A stretch of 64,000 nucleotides of DNA from Coprinellus micaceus. Lineage: Eukaryota; Basidiomycota; Agaricomycetes; Agaricales; Psathyrellaceae. Of this stretch, positions 1-12,065 are shown piece after piece (position 1 is the first letter of the stretch; each line of letters opens with the position of its first letter). The translations under genes were made by a program, and so were the position numbers. Location of the stretch: positions 1,798,001 through 1,862,000 of the forward strand of contig OX596341.1 of NCBI GenBank assembly GCA_951394405.1, read 5' to 3'. A model generated the notes under the pieces. That model was given only the letters and a program-made list of their open reading frames with translations. It was not told where the DNA came from and searched no databases.

Positions 1-187
1 CAAAATGCTATTGAGACCTGGTTCCGCCTCCCCCCTCCGTGTATGCCCCACAAAAGCCCGGAGGAAGCCTATTTATCAATCGTTACAAGCTTCCCCATTA
101 ACGAATAGTGACTCAAAGCTCGGCACGTGTTGACGCCCAAACCTCGACGGTGTCGAGGCAGGATGGCATAGTTGACATCCCAGCAGT

Positions 188-300
188 AAATATCAGACGA
201 AGACCCCAAGTCAGGCACAGACTGATGCCTGCCCACGTAGATGAGTGGCTGATGTGCCGCCTGTACAACTGCTGCGATCAATTGCCTCCTCACATTTACT
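188..300 (+). repeat. Diverged direct repeat, copy 1
   Basis: This segment resembles 1157-1290 over most of its length. Shared blocks include TCAGACGA, AGACTGATGC, AGATGAGTG and TGCGATCAATTG in the same order and orientation. Function unknown; it may be remains of a mobile element. Confidence 0.6.
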
Positions 301-1156
301 ACTGAATACAACGAGCGTCTCAAATACCCCTTACGCGAACATCCTAATTTCAATGCAAATCACATTTGAAGGCCAGCCCCGTTCTGCAGACTCGACCTTG
401 GTAGACATACGGGGTCACTGCGCAGTTTTATACAGGGAGAGCTGAGTGCCCGTCCTGGCCTCGCGCAACCACAAGACTGCGTGACCGTCGGTGGTCCTCG
501 ACTCACTACACCGGGGCAATCGGTTTCATTACCGTTCGTAAGGAACCCCAATCGTTCCCATCGAACCAGGAAAGTGTGGCCCTAATGATATCATTGGCGT
601 TATTCGTAGATATATGCCCTCAGATCAACATTCACGCCCAGCTGATACCTGCGAAACAGCCTTGCAGAGACTGTTTATTGGAGTGAGCGTCACATTCGCC
701 GCATCAAAGTCGACTCGCGCCGTGCCCTCCAGTCTGCGTACTCCCCTCGGTCATTGAGCCTGCAGGGCGCTCTGTTTCGCACTTTCGGCCGGGTTCATTT
801 CGGCTATCGCGCGGTCAACCTCGCGCGAAAGGAACAATGAGGTGAAGCCTGAGGCTTTTTAAGGCCGCAGGTTCTCACGTGCGACAGCCTCATCCAGACC
901 CTATTTCGGTCGAGTCCGAGGTTCCCCGTCCGATTTGGGATTCATTGATCACGGGTACCTGATCACGATCGGCGCTCAGCCTCCTTGATATACCCGCCCG
1001 TGGCCCTGGATCCGGAGATGGGAAGAGTTACAGGTTGGTAATGTCTAACCAGAGGCGCGCGCGCTTGGCGAAGGCAAATAGGAGGGGGATTTGTAGGGTC
1101 TCGGCCGCCCAACTACTCGGCAGTGCGAGAAGCGAGGGGATCGACAACTGCTCCCG

Positions 1157-1290
1157 GTAGTAATCGTCAGACGAGGACTCCAAAGTCAGGCAGAGACTGA
1201 TGCATTCCCAGTTAGACGGTAGATGAGTGACTGATTTGGCCCCTACACGACTCCTGCGATCAATTGTCTCCCCACGTTTATACCCAACTC
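1157..1290 (+). repeat. Diverged direct repeat, copy 2
   Basis: Second copy of the segment at 188-300, with small indels. The shared blocks keep order and spacing, so this is one duplicated sequence and not chance similarity. It ends about 70 bases before the start codon at 1363. Confidence 0.6.
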
Positions 1291-1362
1291 CATAGAAATT
1301 GACGCATATTAAGGCGTTCCCCTGTTGATTGCAAACCACCACGGCCTTGACTCGCTGGCGTC

Positions 1363-2305
1363 ATGGGAAGGCCGAAACTGTACCACACCAGAGAAGAGCA
1401 GCTCGCCGCAGCTAGAAGACGCAGCGACGACCACTATCACAAGTACGTATTTTAGCTGCCGCTCCACGCAGCCATACAGCTTTGCTCATCGCCGGCGTAG
1501 ATTTCAAGACAAGATATGCCAGGCACGGAAAGCAAAATACCACGCGGCCAAAGCCAACAAACCCTGCAACACCTCTCGCGCCTCGACAGGAGCCACCGAA
1601 CCGGAGAGAAAGCTGCAGAATAGGCTGAAAAATCGAAGGTCTTATCAAAGGTCGGCGTCTCTTTAAACGGTCGAACGGTCTTCGTCGCTGAGACCCACTA
1701 CTATAATCAAGGTCCAAGTCCACCGCACCGCGGCGCTGGCAGCCCAAGAAAGCTCTGGCACCTTCCACCCTCCTGTTGGTAATCCTTCGTACCTTTCTTC
1801 AACAGCTCGACTGAAGTCGGTCTTTAGGACGGGTAGTAGCACCGACATATCACCTGGGGGAGACGCAAACATTTGGACAAAGCGTCTTTCTTATCTTCGA
1901 CGTGATTTTTCAATCGCTTTAGGCCACCACAGCATAGAAGACTTCCTCGATAAGACAGCAATCGCCTACATTGAAACAGGGTTTCCAAACGTTCTCAACG
2001 CCGCATTTGGTCCCTTCAACAGACTTCACGATAAACTTCAAGTCTATCAAGCTGAAGTTCTCAACGAAGTCGGAGCGGGTGCGCACCTCGGAGAAGCGTA
2101 CCAGCTTTCCAGCGATATCATGAGTGTTGTTCGAAGACTTGAAGACTTGTGGGAGGCCAACGTCTTGAGAGGACAGGAGGGTTTCACAGAATGGTATATG
2201 GATCTACGCATGAAGCGCGGGGTCAGCGCGCCGACAGGGTACGACGGGATCACCCAATGGCGTTTGGAGCTGCAGGAAGACGCTATCGAAAGTCGACGGA
2301 ATTAA
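1363..2305 (+). pseudogene. GRPKLYHT-type hypothetical protein, one in-frame stop
   Basis: The N-terminus MGRPKLYHTREEQ, followed by Arg-rich helix, is a pattern I know from large Agaricomycete families of unknown function. Exon 1 is 1363-1442 and a GTACGT...TAG intron spans 1443-1500. From 1501 the frame is open to the stop at 2303-2305 except for one TAA at 1664-1666. Either the gene carries a nonsense mutation, or a weak frame-preserving intron (for example 1639-1692, donor GTCTTA) removes the stop. The last 120 residues look helical (LEDLWEANVL, WRLELQEDA). No enzymatic motif is visible. Function unknown. Confidence 0.5.
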
Positions 2306-2447
2306 ACTACATCCATCGAGCACACTTAAAGACGTGGCACGCGAATTAAAGCATGCTCGCCAACCCCTCGGGGACACGGGCGATAATTTCCGATACCCAA
2401 TTGTAACTACTTCCTGGAAAGTACAGGGTGTAATCTACATATGCAAG

Positions 2448-3386
2448 TTAACGAATAGCGGGATCAACTGGGCTACGCAGTTCCTCTACCCGAAGGGTCT
2501 CTCCCTGGATGTACAGGGCCCTTGTCACCCCTTGGGATGTCTTTTCGGCCAAGTACCGGGTTCGAATGACGTTCCTGTGGTGATTAAGAAGCCGAGCTCG
2601 TATCCAAAGCAAGTCATCGCGGTGCTGTGATAAGACCTGACGAACGGCAGCCACCCCGCGGAGACCTTGCAATGCCCGAGGCCCTGCGTGCAATGAAGGC
2701 AGTTCTCCTTCTGAGGGGCCAGACCCGATTGGGGCAGGGGAGTGGGGTTCGCAATTGGTGTCTTCTTCGACATGGCCTAAATGATTGTCAGCGTCAGCGT
2801 AGGAAGCCACCACCGGATACTCACCAATGTTTGACTTGAATGGCCCATACTCGTTGCCGGACCAATCCATATCGCCATCCGATACTGCAAGGGGATCGGC
2901 TTCATCATCACTGTTGCTCGCCGTCATGTTCTCCTCGATATCCCGGATGATGTCACCGTCCGAGGCTTGGGGTATAAGAAGGTGAGTGCTTGTAAGTACG
3001 AGGAAACGTCCGCCTCGTTTACCTGGGGCTTCATCGCAACCATTGCTTGCGTTTATCCCATCGTTCGCTTGCCAGTTCAAGTCCCTGTCTGACACTGCGA
3101 GTGGGTCGAATCCAGCGTCGGCTTGAGATAGAAGAAGGTTACACGAGGAGCACGGGCACTTTGACTGTACTCACTCACCGGTATCGGCCGCGTTGACGGA
3201 CGGCTTTATCTTCTTTTTCTCGAACCCAAGTCCTCGATGCTCGTTAAACGGACGAAACCTTACGAAGGATCGCTTTGAATCACCTTTTTTCTTATTATCC
3301 CTATTTCCCCGCGTTGCTTTCGACTCATTCCGAGGCTTCCCTCGCTGCGTTCGTGAGGAGCTTGAAGCCCCAGCGTTAGGGGTCAT
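2448..3386 (-). CDS. Hypothetical acidic protein, three exons
   Basis: Exons 3386-3179, 3094-3023 and 2965-2448 join in frame through GT-AG introns of 84 and 57 bp to give 265 residues. The N-terminal 65 residues are basic and low in complexity (RNKKKGDSKRS type). The middle has two similar acidic segments, SDRDLNWQANDG and SDGDMDWSGNEYG, each beginning with an Asp/Ser-rich run. The C-terminal 80 residues contain an Arg-rich helix and end in DPAIR. I do not recognise a family. The gene is transcribed divergently from the Zn2Cys6-cluster gene at 3556, sharing a spacer of about 170 bases. Confidence 0.5.
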
Positions 3387-3555
3387 GATAGCAGGATTCA
3401 GGAAGCAAATCGCCGGGCGTCTCCAACCGGGTCTGATCGAAAGGGGGCGATCGCATTCGGACCGCCCCAAAAGCGTGATAAATAAAGATTGACCCCTCCT
3501 CTCTCTCCCCTGACACAATCAGACTTCTCCCGCAAGCCTCTATATTTCGTTGAAC
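3387..3555. promoter_or_regulatory. Divergent intergenic promoter region
   Basis: A 169-bp spacer separates two genes read outwards (start codons at 3386 on minus and 3556 on plus). It includes an AT-rich GATAAATAAAG segment at about 3476-3487 and a C/T-rich tract just upstream of the plus-strand start. A shared promoter is inferred from layout only. Confidence 0.35.
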
Positions 3556-6500
3556 ATGCCCAAGGTTCAGCCGTATCTCGACGAGGCCCTTGCCAAGCTT
3601 CCTACAGCCCCCCCAACTTCAGATGCCGAGGTAATCGCGCTGGTGGCAGACCTGGAAACAGTCCTCAGCCACGCCCGCGAATGGACGCAGAATGACCGAC
3701 TCATCGATATTCGGCATGTCCTCTGCACTATCACCGTACGTCCCGTTCTGGGTCTCACTGCGACCCCTGAACTGAACCTCTGAGCAGAAGGCACTCTGGA
3801 GACGACCGAGGGAAACTACGACACTCAACCCCAAAAGTTCTCTCGTCAGGGCCTGGTTGGAGTATAGCGGCACTGCGCAATACCTCAACACCAAGAAGAA
3901 ACCCCTCGAGCTGAGCGAGTTCCAGCAGGTCGTCTTGGGGTTTGACGGGGGTGGTACGTCTAGGGAATATCAACGAGTGGTGGGAGACAAGACGGCGTCT
4001 ACGGGGAAGGATAAGACTCGAACGGTTTTGGCGAAGATCCCCTTGGAAAAGGTGGATGCGTGGGAGGGGGGGTCGCGTAATCCTTCGTCTCTCCAAGCCG
4101 TCGTTGTCCAAAGGGCGGGAGAGCGGGTGGCGGGTGTGGACGTCCCGCCCAAGGACGCTGATACCGCAAAAATAAAGGGAAAGGGGAAGGGGAAGGTGCA
4201 GGGGGCGAGCGAGGGAGTGGACAATACCTCCAATGATACAGGCCTCGACTTCGACATGAACGCGGGACGGGACCAGGCCACAACAGGCGCGGAGGGCTCT
4301 AGGCAGTTGATACATCACGGAGACGAAACCAGAGGCGGCGACTACGTTGACGCGACCGACTCTCGGGAGCCCTCGTCTATCCCACAAAAGCGGAAGAAGA
4401 ACTTGGATACGCCGGAGGCGGAGGACGACGGACCAGGGTTCTACGACCCGCCCTGCATTCGATGTCAGAAACGGGGTGGGGCCTGTAGCTACGACCTCCA
4501 TGGGAACGCGTGTCGGGCGTGTGGCATCGCTCGCCTCAAGTGCGAGCGGTCGACAGGACGAAGGAGAAAGAAGTCGAAAATCCCAGGCGACCCAAGGTCA
4601 GCAGCTCCAGCACCCAAGAAGGCCTCGGCAACCCCAGCAACCCCAGTAACCCCAGCATTTCGGCCGGCTCCAGCGCAAGAGGAGGCACGGACGGGAGTGG
4701 CTCCGGAGGGAACAACGCCTGGCGAAACTCCATGGGCGATGCCCAAATTGACGGCTGAGGGCTCCGCGACCAGTTCACCTCGCCGTTCTAGGAGGCAAAC
4801 AACCGACGTTGTGGGGGAAACCCTGGTGACAGGTGCCCCTGCTCAGGGATCGTCTATCAGCGCTGCACAGACAAGCTCTCAGGGGTTGCGGAGAGGTGAG
4901 GGTCAGCAGAAGCAGGCAGGTGAGTATTCCCTCAAGCAGGGTCGAACCAAAGTAAAGAATGTGTCACAGGCTCCAACACCACGGTCAATACCAACACGAG
5001 CACAATCTTTCACCCCAAAAACGGCAAGAAACTTGGCGAAGTCCAGTCTGTGGTGGCTCCCCTAGGGGAGTACTTAGTCAGACAAACGAGGGGCGGTGTA
5101 GTCGCTGCGGACCAAGGTGGCGAGCATAGAGACGTTGGAGGAGTGAAGCTCGGAGCTCTAAGAGAGCGCGTGTCCTCCGTCGAATCTGAGCAAGCAGATA
5201 CCCGAGGGCAACTTGAAGCAGTTGTACGAGAGCTTCACGACTACGCTCACGTTCGGCGAAGCGTTCATGTCTTGAGACAGTGGACGGACAATTACGAAGA
5301 AGGTCCCCGCCAACCTGACGGAGCTCGGGTCGAATCCCTCATCCAACACGTCGGGGACGTATCCAGGCGTCAGAAGGAGGCCTCCGAGTCGATTTATGGG
5401 CGACTCTCGAGCCTTGAGTCCCAAACGGGAATTCTGGTTACCTCTATGGGCAATGTTACGTCCGAAAACCTCGGAATGGGCAGGCGCATCCACGCCCTGG
5501 CCGAGGCGGAAGAAGCGAGGGACCAGCGTCAATTCCAGAACTTGAATTCGGTCAGCGTGCGTTTATCGAATCTCGAGGCCATTGTTGGACGCATTGCCGG
5601 CTTAGTGGAGACGGTGGGTGTGAAGCAAGAGACCCAGGAGGCGAGATATATGCACCAAGTCCAGACCTCCGAAACAATTGTCAGAACCATGGTGGGTTTG
5701 GAGATGGTCATCAAAGATATGAAGGAGAATCAGGAAAGGCTGAGCCGACGCTTGGACACAAGTGCAGCTGATAGGCCGAAGGAGGAAGCCGCAATGCTGG
5801 AAAAGCTGCACGGCAAGTTTCAAGAGGGGCTACGGAGCGTATGCGAAGACCTCCGTCAAGACCTCCCAGTCCGCTGGGGCCTCCGCGCACCAATCGACTC
5901 CCAAATCCATCGCCACCATATGCATCTCGGAGGAGGCAATCAAATTCCCAGTGGTCCCTTTACGATGGGCGACTTCGACCCAAACTGGAACTTAGATGGC
6001 ATTGCCCCTCAGAGACTCGGAGGCGTGCTTCCCCCTCAGCCAACTGACGGCGAACGAGGCCTTCCATTCAACGCGGACAACATACTCCCTGGGAACGCGG
6101 ATGGATTCCCGACATTTTATATCCCGCCTCAACTAGGCGTGGACGTGGGAGGCACCCCTGCGAACCAGGCGACCCTTCCCCAAGCAAATTGGGGTCAACC
6201 CGGCGGCTCTGGAGGCACCCCTGCGAATCAGAGGACCCTTGCACCCGCTAACTGGGGCCAGTCAGGCGGTACTTCCCGTCTGAACCAACCCATTGTTCCT
6301 CCAAGGAATGAGATGCAGACCAACAGCGCTGTTCCTGCGTACGAAGGGTACGAGGCGCAGCCCGAGAGTTCCGTTCGTACGAACGAAAGGGACGAGACGC
6401 AGCCCGACAGCACCGTTCGTACGAACGAAGGTTACGAGACACCCGACGACACCATTCGTGCGGCGCAGCCCGACAGCACCGTTCGTACGAACGGAGGTTA

Positions 6501-6927
6501 CGAGACACCCGACTACAGCGTTCGTGCGGACCAAAGGGACGAGACGCCGTCCAACAATGCCATTCGTCCGAGCATTCGCGCTTCTCGTTCGGCGGATGAA
6601 GGGCAGTCCATCGATGTCGCTCGTGTGAAGGGGGCCGAGGGCCAGTCCGATGCGATGAAGAGTGTGAAGCCCAGCAACGCCGTCCCCCCAAACCGCATAG
6701 CTGTTTCGCAGTCTATCAGCGGTGCCCCGACGCTAAGGAGGTCCCGCAGGTTCGCTGAAATGACCCAAGTAAGTACTCGGGCTGTCGTGGGTAGCGACTC
6801 TGGGAGGTCCCCCCTTGATTTAGACGGGGACCTCCAGGTCAATGCAAGCCGTTCGCCATCGATCCGGGACCTAGGATCCCCGTTGACATCCCTGCCTCCC
6901 ACCGATAGCGGTTCAAGTAGTTCGTAG
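3556..6927 (+). CDS. Large protein with central Zn2Cys6 cluster and coiled coil
   Basis: Three exons, 3556-3735, 3788-4919 and 4970-6927, splice in frame (introns 52 and 50 bp) into 1089 residues. Residues about 283-312 hold C-x2-C-x6-C-x8-C-x2-C-x6-C followed by RRRKKSK, which fits the fungal binuclear zinc cluster (Zn2Cys6) spacing, although such domains are usually N-terminal. Both flanks are low-complexity (Lys/Glu-rich, then Pro/Ala/Thr-rich). Residues about 430-660 carry a long amphipathic stretch consistent with coiled coil (LREVVRELHDY, LSSLESQTG). The C-terminal third contains Gly/Asn-rich and VRTNEGYETP repeats. It may be a DNA-binding regulator or a transposon-derived protein; neither is proven. 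The first ATG after the TATA-poor leader was used as the start. Confidence 0.65.
6346..6575 (+). repeat. Coding tandem repeats with palindromic core
   Basis: Degenerate repeats encode units like QPDSTVRTNEGYETPD. Each of the three clearest units contains the same perfect 14-bp palindrome CGTTCGTACGAACG, at 6372-6385, 6414-6427 and 6480-6493. They lie near the C-terminus of the Zn2Cys6-cluster protein. Confidence 0.8.
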
Positions 6928-7109
6928 CTCTCTCCTCCCTCACCCAAACTAGCAATTCGAATCAGGCGGTCGTAGAAGAGTATATGTATACATGTCATAA
7001 GTGAATGTGATCGTGCTCAAGAACAAGGGCCCGACCGTTATATACGTGCAAAACAAAACAAAACTCTACTGTGTACATGAACGTTCGAACGTTACAACTA
7101 GGTGGCTCA

Positions 7110-9812
7110 TCATGACCGTTGGATGACGTGCGCCTCCAGAAGAACCCTAGACGACTGCTCGACAAATTCATGAAGGACACGGACCTGGCGAGGGCCGTGC
7201 TGCGCGCTCTTCCACTCGGTATATGTCAGTGGCTGAGGAGGAGAATCTAAGGCAGCGCGTCCTTCCACCGAGTTCAACCGACCCTGATACCAGTTTTCAC
7301 GGCGACTCGTCCACCGCCCGTAGTTTTCCCCGCATTCAAGCTTCTCATAATACCTCGTGAGGGGCCACCATGACTTCAAACTTCGCTGCTTCCCGTCGTC
7401 TACGAGGGAACTTGGTCACTACACGAATCGGGATTCTGGTCACGGAGAACACTTACCTGACACGCACTCATATGCCCCACACAATAAATCAAGCTCTGTC
7501 GTTGTTAAAGCGTCGTCCACGAAACGACCCTCAGGGAGATCCACACTGCTCACGGAACCCCACGTCGACGGGGGTTGGGTGACCCTAGAAGTTCCGAGTG
7601 TCCCGACTGCGAGACGCCAGACAATCCCACCACGCTTCAAGGCAGCTTGCATGTGCGACTGGCCAAGGAGGAGCATCCTCGTGTGTAGGTAAGCATCGTA
7701 GTCTTCCTTCGTGAAAATGTACCCGAGCAGACGGTTGGGAATTTCGTGACGCAGGATAGTTCGTGTCGAAGGGGGTGGAATTATCATGTGAGAGGGGTAG
7801 AAGATGCGGAAAGGCACACCGTAGCCAGACAAAATGGAAGCCAGGTCGTAGGGGGTGGAGTCCTCTGGCAGTCGACAGACCAGAAGAGCAGCCGCGGCAG
7901 ACATCACGCCCAGCCTCCAATGTGTTTGGCCACCCACGTCACCGAACACATAGCATCCCTGGGTCCCCGCGATAGTACTTTCCTCGACCTTCATGTCCAC
8001 TAAGCGTATGTGCTTGATCTTGGGGGACAGGCGGACGGGTTTAACGCAGAGGTCGCGCAGATCCCATGAGCCTGGCGGCGCTTCTTTACGAGAACAGAGC
8101 GAGCGAAGAAAAGACTGCGCAACCTGATAGTGGTCGGAGGTTTCGTAGCCTATGAATCCCGGGGCGGCGGTAGCAGAGGGTCGAAGACCAAGCATGCGCA
8201 CGAAAAAGTCCTTCTGTCCTTCTCCACACTCATGCGAAGCAGTGTCGGCGACCTCGTGTGACGGGTGGGTAAAGCCGTAAAAACGTCCAAAGATCTCATC
8301 GACGTCGCGGCGGAAGCCCTCCGCCAGCAAGGTGTCACTGTCCATGAGTATCTCGTTGGGACGATCGGAGTCAGCGTATGAGAGCGGGGGAGGAACAGAC
8401 GGCCTTTCGACTGATACAAGGGTTTCCACGACGCCACCTGGGATAGGTTGGGCGCTGAGGGCGTCCTCATCCCACACTGACATTTCATCGTCGGAATCAT
8501 CTTGTCCCCACTCGTCGCAACAATCCCATTCGTTGAAGAACGGGTCGTAGCGTTTTTGGGCCTGACCGTACAGCAGAAGCGTGTCGCAGCGGGCCTTAGC
8601 CGCAACAGGAAGACGTTCGTACGTGAATTGGTCTCCCCGCGAATAAGTGCGATACCACTCGAAGACTGGTGCTGATGATGTAGGCGGTTCCCTCATCCTG
8701 TTCTCCCGCCTTTGCCGCTGCATTGGAGTTTCCTTCTCCAGCATTTTGACGTGTGCTACTTCCCTAGTTTCGAAAAAAGAGACCCATTCTGGCTCTTGCG
8801 GGGAAGGAGTTGTAGGTCCAGGATCCAATGGAACGGGCTGGATCTGCGGCGATGGCGGGGGTTCACGACGAGTAGAGGCCGCTGAGGTAGCAGGAGCTGG
8901 GTTCTTCGGCGGGACCGCAACTTGTGCAGGGGGCGATGGGAATAATGTTGGAGGTGGACAGAGCTTCCTCCCCTCGTCACTCATTTCCGACAACGCCTCT
9001 TCTATCTCGCTCCATCTATACCACACGGGTACACCGTGGTTTATGAACCAGGACGGATGGGGTTGGCCTGGAGGAGGTTGAGCAACGTCGAGAATGATAC
9101 CTGCGCGTTGCAGTCGTGAAGGGGCCTCTCGCACGAGCGAGTGGCATACGCCGTCGATGAAAGTGGGGGAGAGTCCGCTGGCTCGGAGGACGGAGCACCA
9201 TTGGTGGTCCATCTCAGCTTTGCAGTTCCCGAGCTGGGGTTCTCGAATGCATGCGACCAGGTAAGATAAAGCCCCAAACCAAACGAGGAGCCATTCGCGA
9301 GCTTGCATTAGCCGGGTCTGTAACTGTCCCTTGTGACGAAACATGTCTCGGTACCCGATGACATTGGGGAGGAAAGGTAGGACACATTGAATACGGTAGT
9401 GGTGTGATAGTGCGATGACGGCGCGGTAGAGATCCTCTTCCAGCCGCACCCAAAGGCAATCCTCAGGGATCTGGAATCCGTTGGCTCCCCCCGATTCGTC
9501 AAAATACGTCACGATTGTTGGGAGCTTGTAAAGGATGCGACCAAGGTATGAGTGGGCGTCAGAGTACGATTGTGAGGGTACGGCAGGAATGAAGGATATC
9601 CAAGCGAATTGAGCCGTCCACTTCCTAGGATTGACGAAGTCCAGATAGCGCACTCGGCTACTACCCTGGTTTCCGGGCTTGAAGGGGTTTGACTCCAGTG
9701 TATCCGGGCGTGGCACCTCGCCCAGCATCAACGTAGTTTCTTGCCTAATGTTGGGCGAGTAGTAGCGCGCCCCCTTGTGGTACAGAAGGCGACCCTCGAA
9801 TTCGGACGGCAT
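7110..9812 (-). CDS. Large hypothetical protein, 881 residues
   Basis: Exon 1 (9812-7457) joins exon 2 (7399-7110) through a 57-bp intron with a GTAAGT donor and CGTAG acceptor, giving 881 residues. Residues 1-300 look globular and rich in Trp and aromatics (WTAQFAWISFIP, WLLVWFGALSYL). A Pro/Ser-rich linker follows at about 300-350, then a segment with QRQRRENRMREPP, an acidic patch (DDSDDEMSVWDED) and a second globular part (about 490-790). The spliced tail is basic and aromatic (WYQGRLNSVEGR). I recognise the general look of an expanded Agaricomycete family but cannot give a function. No transmembrane segment or catalytic motif is evident. Confidence 0.65.
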
Positions 9813-10764
9813 ATGGTGAGATTAAGGCCTTTGACGGGCCGATCGAGGAGTAGTAGGACGACTCGAGGTACACTTCGATGCTGGATGAGAGTTGCGAGCT
9901 GTTACTTCGTATTCAGAAACGTCGCGGTCAACGTCTCGAAGATCGAGTACGCAGGCACGCCAGTATTGGTGTGAGGTGTTGAGATGATGATGGCAGGAAG
10001 ATAGTGCCAATATTAATCGCGCGATGAGCGTGATCGCTCGTCCTCTTCGCCCGAGGTCCCCGTTCAAATCGGATAGCAAAGAAGTGGATTTCACCGCACG
10101 CAATGTATTCTAACTGACTCAAACCACCCAACCGAGATACAGTACTACGGGGGAAGTATGGTAAGAACGCGAAGACGAGCTTCCTGTGGGTAGGCGTAGT
10201 CGAAAATGTCCATAACGTGGTTGGTGTCGAAGGTTACACTTGCCAGCAAGCACTGATGGGTGAAACGGGGCTGCTGATTCCGTTTAAACCGTGCGGCGGG
10301 TCGGCGGAGGTTCACGTTGTTTCTTCCTTGGGCGCTTGCGTATTCGGCTGACTTACAGCGTACACCGGAGCAGAGGTTTCGAAAATCGAAGATCCCTCCT
10401 CCCATCTACTCGCGCACATCCGACAACACATCGAGCGGGCGCCGAACGATGAGCATTGGGGAAATATCGAGGGAAGATATCGTTTCGAGGTCGAGACCAT
10501 CGAGGGAAGAGGGATTTCGAAATTCGAATATCCCTCCGCCCTTTAGATGGTGGTGCTGTTGCAAGACCAGTGTCGGGCGAGAGCTCGGTCCGATGTGTAT
10601 GTCCCGGATTGGCCACGAGGTGCCATGTTTGCATCACAAGCCGCAATCACACAAGGGTCCCTCAGGCGCGAGTCAGCCTTGGTCCCCAGCTCCCGTTAAG
10701 CTCGTCCCTATCAGACTTGGAACCGGAAGCTATTTTGTCACAATTATCGCACTACCATCCTGCC
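9813..10764. other. No gene recognised
   Basis: The spacer contains upstream sequence of the 881-aa gene (minus) and of the 133-aa gene (plus). It includes two similar blocks ending ATCGAAGATCCCTCCTCC and TTCGAATATCCCTCCGCC (about 10380-10400 and 10520-10540). Frames across it have no convincing start or splice pattern. Confidence 0.4.
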
Positions 10765-11466
10765 ATGCATACACCTCTGGCATCCGTCCCAAGATTGTGT
10801 TGGCGCTTCGCCGTCTATCACGCGGCAGCAACCAATCCAGCCATAGAAAGCAAAATAGATGAGTTCGAAGTTGAGTGGGGTAAACAGATGCAGGAAGAGA
10901 GGCGTAAGAAAAGGGAGGCTAAGAAACAAAAGAAGCGGGCGGAAGAAGTGAGTACCGCACGCGCTGTGCCCTGGGTGCGTTGAGCCCCTCGCGCGAGCCT
11001 ACCGTACTGACTTCCGCTTCCTCAGTTCCGTCGAAGGAAGGTGACAACCTTGACAACCATCGGCAGCGCTGGTACAGAAAATGACGTGAGTATATCCAGG
11101 TCCGTCGCGAAATGGAGTATATCGTTGATTGCGTTGTGGGTTAGCCCATGGCCGAACTTGCGTGGTACGGCAAGGGCACCAAAACAGAGGCAAGTTCCGG
11201 AATAGGCTAGTGAATGGGCTCTAACGGGAGTGACTACAGCCATTTGGTCTCGTAAAGGGAAAGCCTGCTGAGGGCAAGGTAAGCCATACTTTGAGCAGTC
11301 ATCCGCACTGTCTTTGACGGTGTCTCTATTTGATGATAGTTCCCGGGGCGCTCAGTATCCTGGCTTGGTCAAGTCACCGCCGAAGAGGTAAGCTTGCCAG
11401 TAAAGCGTCGTATGAATGCTGACGAAGGAACCTCGCCAGCACCCTGTGGTCAAGATTGAGGATTAA
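10765..11466 (+). CDS. Small lysine-rich protein from six short exons
   Basis: Exons 10765-10947, 11026-11085, 11145-11189, 11240-11278, 11340-11387 and 11440-11466 all join in phase 0, giving 133 residues. Six independent in-frame joins make the model hard to dismiss. The third intron is of the GC-AG type (AG/GCAAGT at 11190). The N-terminal part has a strongly basic helix (RRKKREAKKQKKRAEE). The short exons encode AWYGKGTK, FGLVKGKPAEGK and SVSWLGQVTAEE, and the end is HPVVKIED. The terminal VKIE fits the psi-K-x-E sumoylation consensus, which is suggestive only. The start is the only ATG in this frame upstream of the basic helix. Function unknown. Confidence 0.6.
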
Positions 11467-12065
11467 CGCAATACTAACCGGACCCATCCCAAGCGTATGG
11501 TGGTGAGATCTGGCGATCCTGACAGCACCCCGTTACTCCCCACTGACCTTCGCTCTCTACAGGTATCGGTCCCAGCTTCACCTTGCACACCTATGGTATC
11601 GTCGACTAGTATCACGTCTCGCTATATAAATTAACGTGCTTTCTCTCGAGCGACGTCCGATACTTTTGGGCGTGATTCGCCCGAGTCGGGGCTTAATCTC
11701 TAAATCCCACCCTAGGGTGAGCCTACCGGCTGGACGTGGGGTTCATGCTCCGGCCTCGCCACTGTCCAGAACACCTCGTCTCTCAGGCAAGGCTCAAGGG
11801 AGGAGATAGGAAATATGAAACGGGTAATGGTGGATTGCGATCTCGTGGTGGCGTGGTGGTTCTGATTTAAGCGCCCGAAGCGATCGCTGCCTTCCCCGCC
11901 GCGTTTATTCCGCAATCTCATCAGACAGATGCGCAAGGCCAATCGATACTGCCCTAACCTTCTTATGCCGCACTCATGTCCATTCCAATGGGTACAAATG
12001 CGTGTCGTAATTATATTGGTACGTTATCTAGCCACTCAAACTTTCTACCTTCCTATGGATATTAG
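11467..12065. other. No gene recognised
   Basis: About 600 bases between convergently transcribed genes. A TATA-like CTATATAAATTA lies at about 11622-11633 but no gene could be attached to it. Nothing else stands out. Confidence 0.5.

Larger units (their letters stand above)
1..1362. other. No gene recognised
   Basis: No open frame in this stretch looks like a gene. It holds a diverged pair of about 120-bp repeats (about 188-300 and 1157-1290, listed separately) and otherwise unstructured sequence. The open frames on both strands are short, lack introns with matching neighbours and show no recognisable motif. Confidence 0.5.

Noticed and set aside
69..353. Overlapping short frames on both strands near the left edge
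   Set aside because: No motifs and mutually overlapping; the region is better explained by the repeat pair at 188-300 and 1157-1290.
3755..4501. 248-aa minus-strand frame
   Set aside because: It lies antisense inside the coding exon of the Zn2Cys6-cluster gene, has low-complexity composition and no splice partners.
10317..10862. 181-aa plus-strand frame
   Set aside because: It overlaps the supported first exon at 10765-10947 in another frame and shows no domain or start context.
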